Below are positions 14,550 to 24,324 of a stretch of DNA of 64,000 nt, piece by piece. The stretch's first letter is position 1. Each line of letters opens with the position of its first letter. The notes under the pieces were generated by a model, which was given only the letters and a program-made list of their open reading frames with translations, ran no database searches and was not told the DNA's origin. The position numbers were made by a program, and so were the translations under genes. Source of the stretch: Planotetraspora thailandica (GTDB taxonomy: Bacteria > Actinomycetota > Actinomycetes > Streptosporangiales > Streptosporangiaceae); contig NZ_BOOR01000025.1 of the NCBI RefSeq assembly GCF_016863335.1, positions 124,001 through 188,000 of the forward strand. The letters run 5' to 3'.

Positions 14550-15202
14550 CCGGCGGCCCATTCCGCGCCGCTCATGCGGAGCAGCCGCACGCCGAGGTAG
14601 CCGAGCACGACCAGGTTGCCGCCGCTCCAGAGCAGACTGATCGGGCCGTACGCCGTGACGTTGGGCAGGATCCACACCAGGGCGCCCGCCACGGGGACCC
14701 ACCAGCGCACGAACCCCGCGCGGGTCAGCGCGGCCAGCAACACGACCAGGCCGATCGGGCCGAGGAAGACCCACGGCATCTGGAACGACAGGACGACGCC
14801 GGGCAGGCCGAAGACCTCGTTGAAGAGCTTCTCGGCCTGGTCGGCGGGGTAGTGCCGGCCGAACCACCACTCGACCGGATCGCCCAGCAGCAGCGCCGAC
14901 AGGTTGATGAACCCGAGCGCGGTGAGCACGCCGCCCACGTGCCCGAGCACCACGCCCTTCGCGCGGGTCAGGTGGAGCAGGCCGAGCGCGGCGATCGGGA
15001 GCAGGACCCAGCTCCAGTGGTAGAGGGCGGACTGCAGCTGGGCCATGGCGGGGTTCACCGCGAAGGTCGCCACCTCGCGGTCGTCCTCGCCCCAGGTGCC
15101 GGGATCGACGAGCGTGGCGGTGAGCTGGAGGAGCGGGGAGACGATCAGCGTCACGCCGATCGCCGACCGCCGGAAGGCCCCGGCATCGGACAGGTTGAAC
15201 AT
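14489..15202 (-). CDS. integral membrane protein, unknown function
   Basis: A 237-residue protein with about six predicted membrane helices (for example IGVTLIVSPLLQLTATL, VLLPIAALGLLHL, VLTALGFINLSALLL, FLGPIGLVVLLAAL, NLVVLGYLGVRLL). I recognise no family with confidence. The ATG at 15202 has a good GAGGGGAT upstream. It converges on the two-component system and overlaps the regulator's last 61 bp, so the two transcripts are antisense to each other there. It could be a target of that system; this is inference from position only. Confidence 0.75.
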   Translation of the reverse strand: MFNLSDAGAFRRSAIGVTLIVSPLLQLTATLVDPGTWGEDDREVATFAVNPAMAQLQSALYHWSWVLLPIAALGLLHLTRAKGVVLGHVGGVLTALGFINLSALLLGDPVEWWFGRHYPADQAEKLFNEVFGLPGVVLSFQMPWVFLGPIGLVVLLAALTRAGFVRWWVPVAGALVWILPNVTAYGPISLLWSGGNLVVLGYLGVRLLRMSGAEWAAGYRAGDPGVTTPDSYAKTTA

Positions 15203-15376
15203 CGGAGATCCCCTCGGAAAGGCGTTCCTGACAGCCGGGGACGGTAGGCGCGCGGCGGGGCCCGCGGCGTCCGCTGCGCGGGGGATTCGCCCTCCTCCGA
15301 GCGGGTGACTTATCGGCGGATTAGCTGACTTTGTGTATATTTTCGTGCAGATAGCTCAAAGAGCAGGAGATATTTC

Positions 15377-17464
15377 ATGAGGGCATTCCCGTCGGTCCTG
15401 TTCGACGAAGCGCACAACGAGGCATGGACCATCCGGCGCGAGGCCGCCGAGGCCATGAACCCCGCGCATCCCGACGACAGCGGTTATGTGACCGCCGCCG
15501 CCGTCCTGCGCAGGCTCGGGCAGACCGTCGCCGCGCACACCGAGGGCCCGGTGACGGGTTCGGTGCTGGACGGCCACGACGTGTTCGTGATCGCGCACCC
15601 GTCGGAGGATCGCTGGGAACGCACGACCGGCCTCGGCGGCCCCGTCTTCACGCCCGAGGAGCTCGACGCGATCGAGGCGTACGTCGCCGCCGGAGGCGGG
15701 CTCATCGTGCTCGGTGAGTGTGAGCAGGACAAATACGGCAGCAACCTTGCCGAACTGCTCGGCCGCTTCGGCGTGGGCATCGAGCACGCCACCGTCCAGG
15801 ACCCGGCGAACTGCCACAATCGGGTCGCCACCTGGGTGCTCGGCGTGCCCGCGGCCGAGCCCGTGGACGCGCAGGGCCTGCGCCACGACCTGCTGGCGGG
15901 GGTCAGGCAGGCCTGCTTCTACCGCGCGGGCACGTTGACCGCCCCCGAGGGTGCGACCGTGCTGTTCGCCTCGTCCGCGACCGCCGACCCCGCCGGCCGT
16001 CCCCTCGCCCTGGCCGTACGGCACGGCCGCGGCCGGGTGGTGGCGTTCGCCGACTCCGACCTGTTCGGCGACGACTCGATCGGCGACTTCGACCACGCCC
16101 AGCTGTGGTCCAACCTCGTCACATGGGCCGCCCGGGTCCCCGACACGGCCTCCGGCGCCTCGGGGGCCGCGAAGGCGCTGGGAGACGACTGGGCGGCGCT
16201 CAAGGCGGCCGTCGAGGAGCTCCGGCCGCTGCAGGCCAAGGACGGGTCGGTCACCGGCGACCACGACCGGGCCGCGGCCCTCGTCGCCGAGATCACCGAC
16301 CGCGTGGAACGGCTCGCGCCCCGGTTCCCGCACGATCACGACTACCTCCAGGCGGTCGTGGCCGACTTTCGCAAATGGGCCGGCGCCGGGCTGGGTGTGC
16401 CCGACTTCCTCGACTCGCTGAACGCCTTCCACCCCGACACCCAACGGGTCGACGGGCTGGAGCATCTGGTCGTCTTCCCGATGTACACGCAGAACGGCAA
16501 CCGCAACCGCAACGTCGAGGCCGTCTGGATCCGCGTCGTGTGGCCGGACTGGCTGGCCGAGCTGGAGCGGGGCGGCTACGACAACCCGATGTTCGTGCCG
16601 ATCGCCTTCGAGGACTTCACCTCCGGCTACGACACCGACTCGGCGGTGCTGTTCCCCGAGACGGTCGCCGTGCGCCAGACGCCCCCGAGGTTCACCTGGG
16701 GCGGCATCTTCTGCGACCGGGAGGCCGCGCGGTTCCGCAAGGTCAGCGAGGCCGCCGCCGCCACGCTCAAGCTCGCCCTGCCGCCGGACGCCGCCCGGCT
16801 GCTCGCGTCGCAGGACCTCGCCCAGGACACCTACGTCATGTGGGACCTCATCCACGACAGGACCCACAGCCACGGCGATCTGCCGTTCGACCCGTTCATG
16901 ATCAAGCAGCGCATGCCGTACTGGCTGTATTCGCTGGAGGAGCTGCGCTGCGACCTGACGGCGTTCGGCGAGGCGGTCAAGCTCGAGATCGACGGCGTGC
17001 CCCACGCGCGCTACGTGCAGTATGCGATCTTGTTCGACCGGTTGTTCCGCTTCCCGATCACGGGGGAGCGGGTGCGCAACTACGACGGCCTCGGCGGGCA
17101 GCTCCTGTTCGCCTACCTGCACAGGCTCGGCATCGTGCGCTGGACCGACAACCGCCTTTCCATCGACTGGGCCAGGGTCGCGGACGGCGTCGCCGACCTG
17201 CGCGGCGAGGTCGAGACGCTCTACCGCGACGGCATCGACAGGTCGAAGCTGGCCCACTGGCTGGCCGCCCACCGGCTCGTCTCCACCTATGTGGAGCCCC
17301 ATCCGGCCTCGGTCTGGCACCAGGGGGTGCAGGCGCTGCCGCAGGAGCAGAAGGCGATGGTGGACGCCGTGCTGCCCGACGAGTTCCCCCTGAGCATGTT
17401 CTACGAGGCGCTGCGCCGTAAGCTCACCGACGTGGTCGAATCCACGCGAGGCATCAGGGCGTGA
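15377..17464 (+). CDS. DUF6421 family protein with N-terminal DUF4350-like domain
   Basis: A 695-residue cytoplasmic protein. Residues about 1-240 resemble the glutamine-amidotransferase-like DUF4350 fold (LFDEAHNEAWTI, VFVIAHPSED, EAYVAAGGGLIVLGECEQDKYG, GRGRVVAFADSDLFGDD). Residues about 260-690 match DUF6421 (VVFPMYTQNGNRNRNVEAVW, MWDLIHDRTHSHGDLPFDPFM, HARYVQYAILFDRLFRFPITG). The His-rich IHDRTHSHGD suggests a metal site. AGGAGA lies upstream of the ATG at 15377. Downstream are an SDR enzyme (31-bp gap) and a threonine aldolase, probably one operon, so a metabolic role is likely; the function is unknown. Confidence 0.8.
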   Translation: MRAFPSVLFDEAHNEAWTIRREAAEAMNPAHPDDSGYVTAAAVLRRLGQTVAAHTEGPVTGSVLDGHDVFVIAHPSEDRWERTTGLGGPVFTPEELDAIEAYVAAGGGLIVLGECEQDKYGSNLAELLGRFGVGIEHATVQDPANCHNRVATWVLGVPAAEPVDAQGLRHDLLAGVRQACFYRAGTLTAPEGATVLFASSATADPAGRPLALAVRHGRGRVVAFADSDLFGDDSIGDFDHAQLWSNLVTWAARVPDTASGASGAAKALGDDWAALKAAVEELRPLQAKDGSVTGDHDRAAALVAEITDRVERLAPRFPHDHDYLQAVVADFRKWAGAGLGVPDFLDSLNAFHPDTQRVDGLEHLVVFPMYTQNGNRNRNVEAVWIRVVWPDWLAELERGGYDNPMFVPIAFEDFTSGYDTDSAVLFPETVAVRQTPPRFTWGGIFCDREAARFRKVSEAAAATLKLALPPDAARLLASQDLAQDTYVMWDLIHDRTHSHGDLPFDPFMIKQRMPYWLYSLEELRCDLTAFGEAVKLEIDGVPHARYVQYAILFDRLFRFPITGERVRNYDGLGGQLLFAYLHRLGIVRWTDNRLSIDWARVADGVADLRGEVETLYRDGIDRSKLAHWLAAHRLVSTYVEPHPASVWHQGVQALPQEQKAMVDAVLPDEFPLSMFYEALRRKLTDVVESTRGIRA

Positions 17465-17495
17465 CGCCCGGGCCCGATCGAAAGGCGGGGCATCG

Positions 17496-18149
17496 TTGAG
17501 CAGGGTCATCGTGGTCGCGGGCGCGGGAAGCCCCTCGGGGCAGGCCGTGGTCCGGAGGTTCACCGAGCTGGGGGACACCGTCGTCGCCGTCAGCAGGTCG
17601 GGACGCGACGGCGCCCTGGCCGTGGACCTCCAGGACGCGGCAGCCGTACGCGACCTGGCCAAGCGCGTCGAGGCCGAGCACGGGCGGGTGGACGGCGTCG
17701 TCCACCTGGTCGGCGGCTGGCGCGGGTCCAAGAGCTTCGCGGAGACCTCCCTGGACGACTGGGACCAGCTCCACGGCCTGCTGATCCGGACCCTGCAGAA
17801 CGTCTCCCTCGCCTTCGAGCCGCTGCTGCGCGCCAGCGAGAACGGCCGGTTCGTCATCGTGTCGGCCAAGGCCGCCCAGAAGCCGACGCAGACGAACGCG
17901 GCTTACGCGGCGGCCAAGGCGGCCGCCGAGGCGTGGACGTTGTCGCTCGCCGACGCGCTGAAGGGCTCGGCGTCGGCGGCGGCGATCCTCGTGATCACCG
18001 CACTGGTGCACGATGGGATGAGGGCGGCGAACCCGGGCAAGAACTACGCGGCTTTCACCGACGTGGACGACCTGGCACGCGCCGTCGCCGGGTTGTGGGA
18101 CCAGGACGCCGCCGCGGTCAACGGGCAGCGGATCGACCTCACCGCCTGA
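17496..18149 (+). CDS. short-chain dehydrogenase/reductase
   Basis: A 217-residue SDR-like protein starting at TTG (17496) behind AAAGGCGGG. The N-terminal dinucleotide-binding motif is VVAGAGSPSGQAVV, a variant of TGxxxGxG. VHLVGGW replaces the usual NNAG segment, and the catalytic Tyr-Lys pair is in NAAYAAAKAAAEAW. The Ser expected before the Tyr lies in IVSAKAAQK. The substrate is unknown. It sits between the DUF6421 gene and the threonine aldolase gene with short spacers, pointing to a shared pathway. Confidence 0.85.
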   Translation: MSRVIVVAGAGSPSGQAVVRRFTELGDTVVAVSRSGRDGALAVDLQDAAAVRDLAKRVEAEHGRVDGVVHLVGGWRGSKSFAETSLDDWDQLHGLLIRTLQNVSLAFEPLLRASENGRFVIVSAKAAQKPTQTNAAYAAAKAAAEAWTLSLADALKGSASAAAILVITALVHDGMRAANPGKNYAAFTDVDDLARAVAGLWDQDAAAVNGQRIDLTA

Positions 18150-18178
18150 TCCTTTTCACCACCAGCTAAGGAAATTTC

Positions 18179-19252
18179 GTGACAACCGATGCCGTCCGGC
18201 GGCATGAGCCGGAGATCAAGACGTTCGCCAGCGACAACTACGCGGGAGTGCACCCCGAGGTCCTCGAGGCCATCGCGCTGGCCAACGGTGGACACCAGGT
18301 CGCCTATGGCGACGACGTGTACACCGAGGCGGTGCAGGGCGTCTTCCAGCGGCATTTCGGCGAGCAGGCCGAGGCGTGGCCGGTGTTCAACGGCACCGCC
18401 GCGAACGTGATCTCGCTGCGTTCCATGTGCGCCCCCTGGGAGGCGGTGATCTGCCCCGAAACCGCCCACATCAACACCGACGAGGGCGGCGCCCCCGAGA
18501 TGACGGGCGGGCTCAAGCTGCTCCCTGTGCCGGCCCCCGGCGGCAAGCTGACGCCCGAACTGATCGACTGGTACGCCTCGGGAATCGGCGACGTGCACCG
18601 GGCCCAGCCCCGGGTGGTCTCCATCTCCAACGCCACCGAGCTCGGCACGCTCTACACCCCCGCCGAGATCGCCGCCGTCTGCGACCACGCCCACGAGCTC
18701 GGCCTGCTCGTCCACATGGACGGCTCGCGCCTCACCAACGCGGCCGCGGCCCTCGACGTGCCCCTGCGCGCCCTGACCACGGACGCCGGGGTCGACGTGC
18801 TGTCCTTCGGCGGCACCAAGATCGGCCTGCTGCTGGGCGAGGCCGTCGTGGTGCTGAACCCGTCGGCCGTGCGCGGCCTGCCGTACCTTCGCAAGACCGG
18901 CATGCAGCTCGCCTCGAAGATGCGCTTCGTGTCGGTGCAGTTCGAGGCGCTGCTGGGCGGCGACCTGTGGCTGCGCAACGCCCGACAGGCCAACGGCATG
19001 GCCAGGAGGCTCGCGGACGGCGTGCGAGAGCTCCAGGGCGTGCGGCTGGCGCGGGAGGTCGAGGCCAACGCGGTCTTCGCCGTCCTGCCCGTCGACGTGG
19101 CCGAGCGCCTGCGCAAGCGGTTCAGGTTCTACGACTGGAACAGCCAGATCGGCGGGGGAGAGGTCGAGGTCCGCTGGATGTGCGCCTTCGACACCACCGA
19201 AGCCGACGTCGACGCCTTCATCGCCGCCCTCCGCCAAGAACTCCACCCCTGA
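18179..19252 (+). CDS. low-specificity L-threonine aldolase
   Basis: A 357-residue fold-type I PLP enzyme cleaving L-threonine or related beta-hydroxy amino acids to glycine and an aldehyde. Typical elements are FASDNYAGVHPEVLEAI at the N-terminus, FNGTAANVISLRS, HINTDEGGAPE, HMDGSRLTNAAAAL, and the PLP-binding Lys214 in LSFGGTKIGLL. It starts at GTG 18179 after AAGGAAATTTC and ends the DUF6421/SDR operon. Immediately downstream begins repeat array A. Family assignment is firm; the exact beta-hydroxy amino acid is not determined. Confidence 0.9.
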   Translation: MTTDAVRRHEPEIKTFASDNYAGVHPEVLEAIALANGGHQVAYGDDVYTEAVQGVFQRHFGEQAEAWPVFNGTAANVISLRSMCAPWEAVICPETAHINTDEGGAPEMTGGLKLLPVPAPGGKLTPELIDWYASGIGDVHRAQPRVVSISNATELGTLYTPAEIAAVCDHAHELGLLVHMDGSRLTNAAAALDVPLRALTTDAGVDVLSFGGTKIGLLLGEAVVVLNPSAVRGLPYLRKTGMQLASKMRFVSVQFEALLGGDLWLRNARQANGMARRLADGVRELQGVRLAREVEANAVFAVLPVDVAERLRKRFRFYDWNSQIGGGEVEVRWMCAFDTTEADVDAFIAALRQELHP

Positions 19253-19284
19253 TCCACTCCCCACCCGCAACCCGTGGGCATGAT

Positions 19285-19338
19285 CACGCAGCACCCCTGG
19301 GTCACGCAGGGCCCCTGGGTCACGCAGGACCCCTGGCC
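19285..19338. repeat. three 18-bp tandem units
   Basis: CACGCAGNNCCCCTGGGT occurs at 19285-19302, 19303-19320 and, with an altered end, 19321-19338, between the threonine aldolase stop and repeat array A. Confidence 0.85.
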
Positions 19339-19363
19339 GTGATCACGCGCCACCCCGTTGGGC

Positions 19364-19768
19364 GTGATCATGCAGAAGTTCGCCCGCGTACGTGCTGGCC
19401 GCCCCAAACCCTGGGCGTGATCATGCAGAAGTTCGCGGGCATGCGGGGTGGCCAGGGGCTTCCCGGATCGTGATCATGCGGAAGTTCGCCCGGAAGCCCC
19501 CTGACCTGCAGATTTGCATTTCCTGATCATGCACTGGCCTGTCACGTGCATGATCACGAAATGTGTTTTCGCAGGACAGGCCTGCAGAGTCAGAGCTACT
19601 GCATGATCACGAATCGTGTCTGCCCAGCTCAGGCCACGCGGCGCCGAACTTCTGCATGATCACTACACGAGAAGTGCCAGGTCACGGGCGGATGTGCGAA
19701 CTTCTGCATGATCACGGGTCAAGATGAGCGTGTTCAAGCCACATGACCGCGAACTTCTGCATGATCAC
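19364..19768. repeat. array A: dyad of 53-bp-phased GTGATCATGCAGAAGTTCG repeats
   Basis: Nine copies of a 19-bp motif or its core lie between convergent genes. Forward copies begin at 19364, 19417, 19470 (one mismatch) and 19523 (core TGATCATGCA only). Reverse copies end at 19557 and 19610 (core only), 19663, 19715 and 19768. Spacing is 53 bp throughout, with one 52. The halves mirror each other around about 19540. The 34-bp spacers are degenerate, but several share CTGACCTG or CTGGCC near the middle. No cas genes or coding frames are associated. Confidence 0.95.
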
Positions 19769-19781
19769 AACCAGGTGGGGT

Positions 19782-19853
19782 TCCACAACCACGCCGGATC
19801 ACCAACAAGCTGGGGATTCACAACCACGCGGGGATCACCAACAAGCTGGGGAT
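19782..19853. repeat. two 36-bp tandem units
   Basis: Two nearly identical 36-bp units (19782-19817 and 19818-19853), each containing ACCAACAAGCTGGGGAT, sit between repeat array A and the 3' end of the DUF305 gene. Confidence 0.85.
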
Positions 19854-19869
19854 CACGGCCGCGTGGGGG

Positions 19870-20547
19870 TCATGGGGAGGTGGGGAGGATCGAGGGGAGG
19901 GGCTGGGCTCCGCGTTGGGTCAGGAGATCCTTCATCAGCTTGATCTCCGCCGTCTGGCTGTCGACGATGTGCTGGGCCAGGGACCGAACGTCCGGCCGGT
20001 CGGAGAGCTTGAGCAGGGCCTGAGCCATCTCCACGCCGCCCTCGTGATGCCTGATCATGAGCTGGAGGAAGAGGACCTCGGCGTCCTTGCCCTGTGCCGC
20101 CCGCAGCCGGTTCAGGTCGGCCTCCGAGGCCATGCCGGGCATGGCTCCCGGCGTCACGCCCGGGGTCGCCCCGCCGTGCCCGTGCCCGGCCATCCACGTC
20201 ATCGGCGGCTGGCTCGACGCCTGGTCGAGGCCCCACTCCTGGAGCCAGCCCATGAACATTCCCCGCTGGGCGGTCTGGGTCGTGATGATGTCGTACGACA
20301 ACGTCCGCAACGGCCCGTCGGACGTCTTGTCCCGGATGGTGAAGGCCATCTCGACCGCCTGGGAGTGGTGGACCGCCATGTCTCTGGCGAAGCCCGCCTC
20401 GGGCGAGGTGTCACTCGGCGTCCCCGACCTGGTCGCGAACACCACCACAAGGACGGCGGCGACGAGGAGCGCGACGATCCCGACGAGGGGGAGACGGCTC
20501 TTGGATTGTGGCGGGGTTTCGAGCATGACACTCGTCTCGGTGGTCAT
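19870..20547 (-). CDS. DUF305 domain protein, membrane-anchored
   Basis: A 225-residue protein with an N-terminal membrane anchor (about residues 20-40, VGIVALLVAAVLVVVFA) and an exported DUF305 domain. Two His-rich motifs typical of the family are present: FARDMAVHHSQAVEMA and FLQLMIRHHEGGVEMAQ. A Met/His/Gly-rich loop (MTWMAGHGHGGATPG) lies between them. DUF305 proteins are often linked to copper handling; metal binding here is inference from the His-His pairs. It is divergent from a DUF3105 protein, a pairing that suggests joint function at the membrane. Confidence 0.88.
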   Translation of the reverse strand: MTTETSVMLETPPQSKSRLPLVGIVALLVAAVLVVVFATRSGTPSDTSPEAGFARDMAVHHSQAVEMAFTIRDKTSDGPLRTLSYDIITTQTAQRGMFMGWLQEWGLDQASSQPPMTWMAGHGHGGATPGVTPGAMPGMASEADLNRLRAAQGKDAEVLFLQLMIRHHEGGVEMAQALLKLSDRPDVRSLAQHIVDSQTAEIKLMKDLLTQRGAQPLPSILPTSP

Positions 20548-20657
20548 CGCCCCACAGGCTACTCGCTTTCCCGCAAATCACTGAGCCAAAGGTGCATCTC
20601 CACCCACTATTCTCCATACCGCAGCGGGGATGTCCGTGACCGGCAGTTGGAGGCTTG

Positions 20658-21356
20658 ATGGCGAAGGGCAAGGCGCAGGCGAGGCGTGAGCACATCGAGC
20701 GCATGCGCGCCGAGCAGAGGAGCAAGGAGCGGCGTGCGGCTCTGCTCATGTGGGGCGTCGGAGGCCTGGTCGTCGTCGTACTCGTCGGCCTCGTCGGGTT
20801 CTACGTCTTCAAGGACCGTTCGGCCAAGTCGCTGGACGCGGTGAAGACGTTCGACTACAAGGGCTCGGAGCACACCTGGGGCAAGGTCGACTACAAGGAG
20901 AACCCGCCCGTCGGTGGCCAGCACAACTACTACTGGCAGAACTGCGGGATCTACGACAAGCCCATCCACAACGAGCACGGCGTCCACTCGCTGGAGCACG
21001 GTGCGGTCTGGATCACCTACCAGGCCGGCCTGCCGGCCGCCGACGTCGACCACCTGAAGACCCTGGCCTCGGCCGACTACATGCTGCTCAGCCCGTACCC
21101 GGGCCTGCCGGCGAAGGTGGTCGTCAGCTCCTGGAACCACCAGCTCGACCTGAGCAGTGCGGAGGACCCGCGCCTGGCCCAGTTCATCAAGACCTACAAG
21201 CAGAACCCGACCTACACGCCCGAGCTCGGCGCTGCCTGCGACCAGGGCGTGAGCACGACGGCCGACCAGCCGCTGCCCCCGGAGCCCACGCCGGCGGCCA
21301 GCCCCAGCGCCGGCACGCCGGCTATGGACCCGACCCCGTCGCCGGCGGCCTCCTGA
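20658..21356 (+). CDS. DUF3105 domain protein, membrane-anchored
   Basis: A 232-residue protein. A basic cytoplasmic N-terminus (residues 1-30) is followed by one membrane helix (about 30-52, ALLMWGVGGLVVVVLVGLVG) and an extracellular DUF3105 domain (HTWGKVDYKENPPVGGQHNY, YDKPIHNEHGVHSLEHGAVW), then a Pro/Ala-rich tail. The conserved His and the two Cys (QNCGIYD and AACDQG) are typical. The ATG at 20658 follows GGAGG; a TTG one codon earlier is possible. Divergent from the DUF305 gene. Function is unknown; the His-rich core suggests a metal site. Confidence 0.88.
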   Translation: MAKGKAQARREHIERMRAEQRSKERRAALLMWGVGGLVVVVLVGLVGFYVFKDRSAKSLDAVKTFDYKGSEHTWGKVDYKENPPVGGQHNYYWQNCGIYDKPIHNEHGVHSLEHGAVWITYQAGLPAADVDHLKTLASADYMLLSPYPGLPAKVVVSSWNHQLDLSSAEDPRLAQFIKTYKQNPTYTPELGAACDQGVSTTADQPLPPEPTPAASPSAGTPAMDPTPSPAAS

Positions 21357-21362
21357 CCCTCT

Positions 21363-21389
21363 CCTCCGTACGGCCGAGCCGTACGGAGG
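21363..21389. terminator. bidirectional 12-bp perfect hairpin
   Basis: CCTCCGTACGGC and GCCGTACGGAGG flank a 3-base loop, between the convergent DUF3105 and alanine dehydrogenase genes. It probably terminates both transcripts. Confidence 0.75.
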
Positions 21390-21419
21390 CTCGGGCATAA
21401 GGAAGCCCCAGGAGAACAC

Positions 21420-22538
<1,119 letters not shown>

Positions 22539-22607
22539 GCCTTCACTCTTGTTGCGGCCGATCGTGCGCGGCAGGGCGCGAGGGGCAAGCATGCGACGGA
22601 CATTCCC

Positions 22608-22618
22608 GACAAATTGTC
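22608..22618. promoter_or_regulatory. palindrome GACAAATTGTC upstream of ald
   Basis: An 11-bp palindrome about 70 bp upstream of the alanine dehydrogenase start. On the minus strand it overlaps TTGACA, a consensus -35 box. It is a plausible operator. Confidence 0.4.
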
Positions 22619-22636
22619 AATCGGGTCCAAAACTTG

Positions 22637-22672
22637 CCTTGGGATGACCTTGGGATTACCCGCCCTTGGGAT
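22637..22672. repeat. three direct CCTTGGGAT repeats
   Basis: CCTTGGGAT occurs at 22637, 22648 and 22664, in the divergent promoter region between alanine dehydrogenase and the excalibur-domain gene. It could be a regulator binding cluster. Confidence 0.5.
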
Positions 22673-22695
22673 ACCTGGGTAGGCTCGGGCAAGCG

Positions 22696-24324
22696 ATGGC
22701 AGAGATCGAGGTGGGGATGCAGGACGCGGCCGTCCCGGGTGACGAGGGCGCCGGTCCGCCGACAGGCGGCGCCGGAACCTCCGAAGCACCGGGCGGGGCG
22801 GGTCCGCGTTCCGCCGGAACCGACACCCAGTCCAGTGACGACAGCAGGGGCCGCGACGGCGAGCAGAGCTTCGACGGTCGCGACGTCCACCAGAATCATG
22901 GCGGCGTGAAGAGCCACGATGCCCGCGCGAGCGGTGAAAAACAGTCCGCCAAGGCGGAATCCGGCGGCGTTCCCCAAGTGCCCGCAGTCGGTCCGGCCTC
23001 CGGCCCCGCCGCGGCCGGCAAGGCCCAGGAGCCCGGCGCCACAGCCGCCGAGGCTCCGGCTTCCGGCACTGGGGCCGACAAGCCTCAAGGGTCTGGCACG
23101 GCGGCTGGCAAGGCCGAGGGGTCCGGCACTGTGCCCGCCGGGGCTCCGGCTTCCGGCACAGGGGCCGGCAAGGCTCAAGATTCCGGCACCGGGCCCGGCA
23201 AGCCTCAAGGATCCGGCACCGGGGCCGACAAGCCTCAAGGGTCCGGAACCACGGCGCCCCGGGATTCCGGAACCGCCGCGGGCGACAGCGACGCGCAGGA
23301 CACCCAGGCCGGCAAGTCCGATGAATCCACCAAGTCCGATGAATCCGATAAGGACGGCTCGGCCGCGAAAGCGGACAAGGCCGAAGGCAAGACCCCCCGC
23401 AACCCCTCCAAGGCGACGCGCCGCACGACGGTCATCCTGGTCGTCGCGCTCGTCGTCGTGGTCGCGGTGGCCGCCGTGCTCGCCACCGTCGCGGTGCTGA
23501 GCACGCGCAACCCCGACGTCTCGCCGTTGACGGGCACGCCGGTGGTGCGCCTGAAGTCCCCAATGCACTTCGCGCCGGTGACCGGCGTGCACGCCGCGCC
23601 GTGCACCGAACCCGACGCCGTGCCCGACAACATCGGCTCGACGTGCTACCAGCTCGACCCCGGCGTCACCGTCACCACGCTGCAGAAGGTGGAGGCACTG
23701 CCGGAGCGTGACGGCACCTACTCGATTCGCGTGGTGCTCTCCCCGGGCACCCGCGACCAGGTCGCGGATCTCACCCGCGACACCGTGAAGCAGCAACTCG
23801 CCATCGTCGTGGGGGACCAGGTGGTAGCGGCCCCGCGCGTCGCGCAGGCGATCACTCAGGACAGCCTCAGCATCGCCGGGTTCACCAAGGACCAGGCCAC
23901 GGCGATCGTCGGGCTGCTGACCGGCACCGGCACGCCTGCGACGCCCGGCGTGCCAGGCCTGCCCGCGACCGGCTCGACCCCGTCGCCCACGTCGACCGCG
24001 TCGACCACGTACGCCCCCGGCGTGACGTCGACCCAGTCCGGAACCCAGACGGGCACCCAGACGGGCACCCAGCCCGGCAACCAGACGGGGGTGCCGGGCA
24101 GCACCCAAGGGGGCGCGCAGGGCGGCGCCCCGGACGGCCAGACCTCCACCGGCGTCGTCCCCTCCGGGGGCGTGCCTACGGCGGGCACCATGCGCTTCCC
24201 CGACTGCAAGCAGGCCACGCTGGCCGGCTACGGCCCCTACACCAAGGGCGTCCATCAGGAGTACTCCTGGTACAACGACGCCGACGGCGACGGCGTCGCC
24301 TGCGACCCCGGAGACCTGGGCTAG
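22696..24324 (+). CDS. membrane protein with SecD-P1-like and excalibur domains
   Basis: A 542-residue protein. Residues about 1-230 are cytoplasmic, low-complexity and repetitive (KPQGSGT-type repeats rich in Gly, Ala, Ser, Lys). A single membrane helix follows (VILVVALVVVVAVAAVLATV), then an extracellular domain resembling the SecD P1 head (YQLDPGVTVTTLQKVEAL, VVLSPGTRDQVADLTRDTV, LAIVVGDQVVAAPRVAQAI). A Thr/Gly/Gln-rich linker leads to a C-terminal excalibur calcium-binding domain (FPDCKQATLAGYGPY, DADGDGVACDPGD). The combination suggests a surface protein at the envelope. ATG 22696 is preferred to TTG 22666. A triplicated 17-bp repeat covers the stop codon. Confidence 0.75.
   Translation: MAEIEVGMQDAAVPGDEGAGPPTGGAGTSEAPGGAGPRSAGTDTQSSDDSRGRDGEQSFDGRDVHQNHGGVKSHDARASGEKQSAKAESGGVPQVPAVGPASGPAAAGKAQEPGATAAEAPASGTGADKPQGSGTAAGKAEGSGTVPAGAPASGTGAGKAQDSGTGPGKPQGSGTGADKPQGSGTTAPRDSGTAAGDSDAQDTQAGKSDESTKSDESDKDGSAAKADKAEGKTPRNPSKATRRTTVILVVALVVVVAVAAVLATVAVLSTRNPDVSPLTGTPVVRLKSPMHFAPVTGVHAAPCTEPDAVPDNIGSTCYQLDPGVTVTTLQKVEALPERDGTYSIRVVLSPGTRDQVADLTRDTVKQQLAIVVGDQVVAAPRVAQAITQDSLSIAGFTKDQATAIVGLLTGTGTPATPGVPGLPATGSTPSPTSTASTTYAPGVTSTQSGTQTGTQTGTQPGNQTGVPGSTQGGAQGGAPDGQTSTGVVPSGGVPTAGTMRFPDCKQATLAGYGPYTKGVHQEYSWYNDADGDGVACDPGDLG

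Noticed and set aside
15356-17869. 837-codon open frame on the minus strand
   Set aside because: Antisense shadow of the DUF6421 and SDR genes; no domain pattern.
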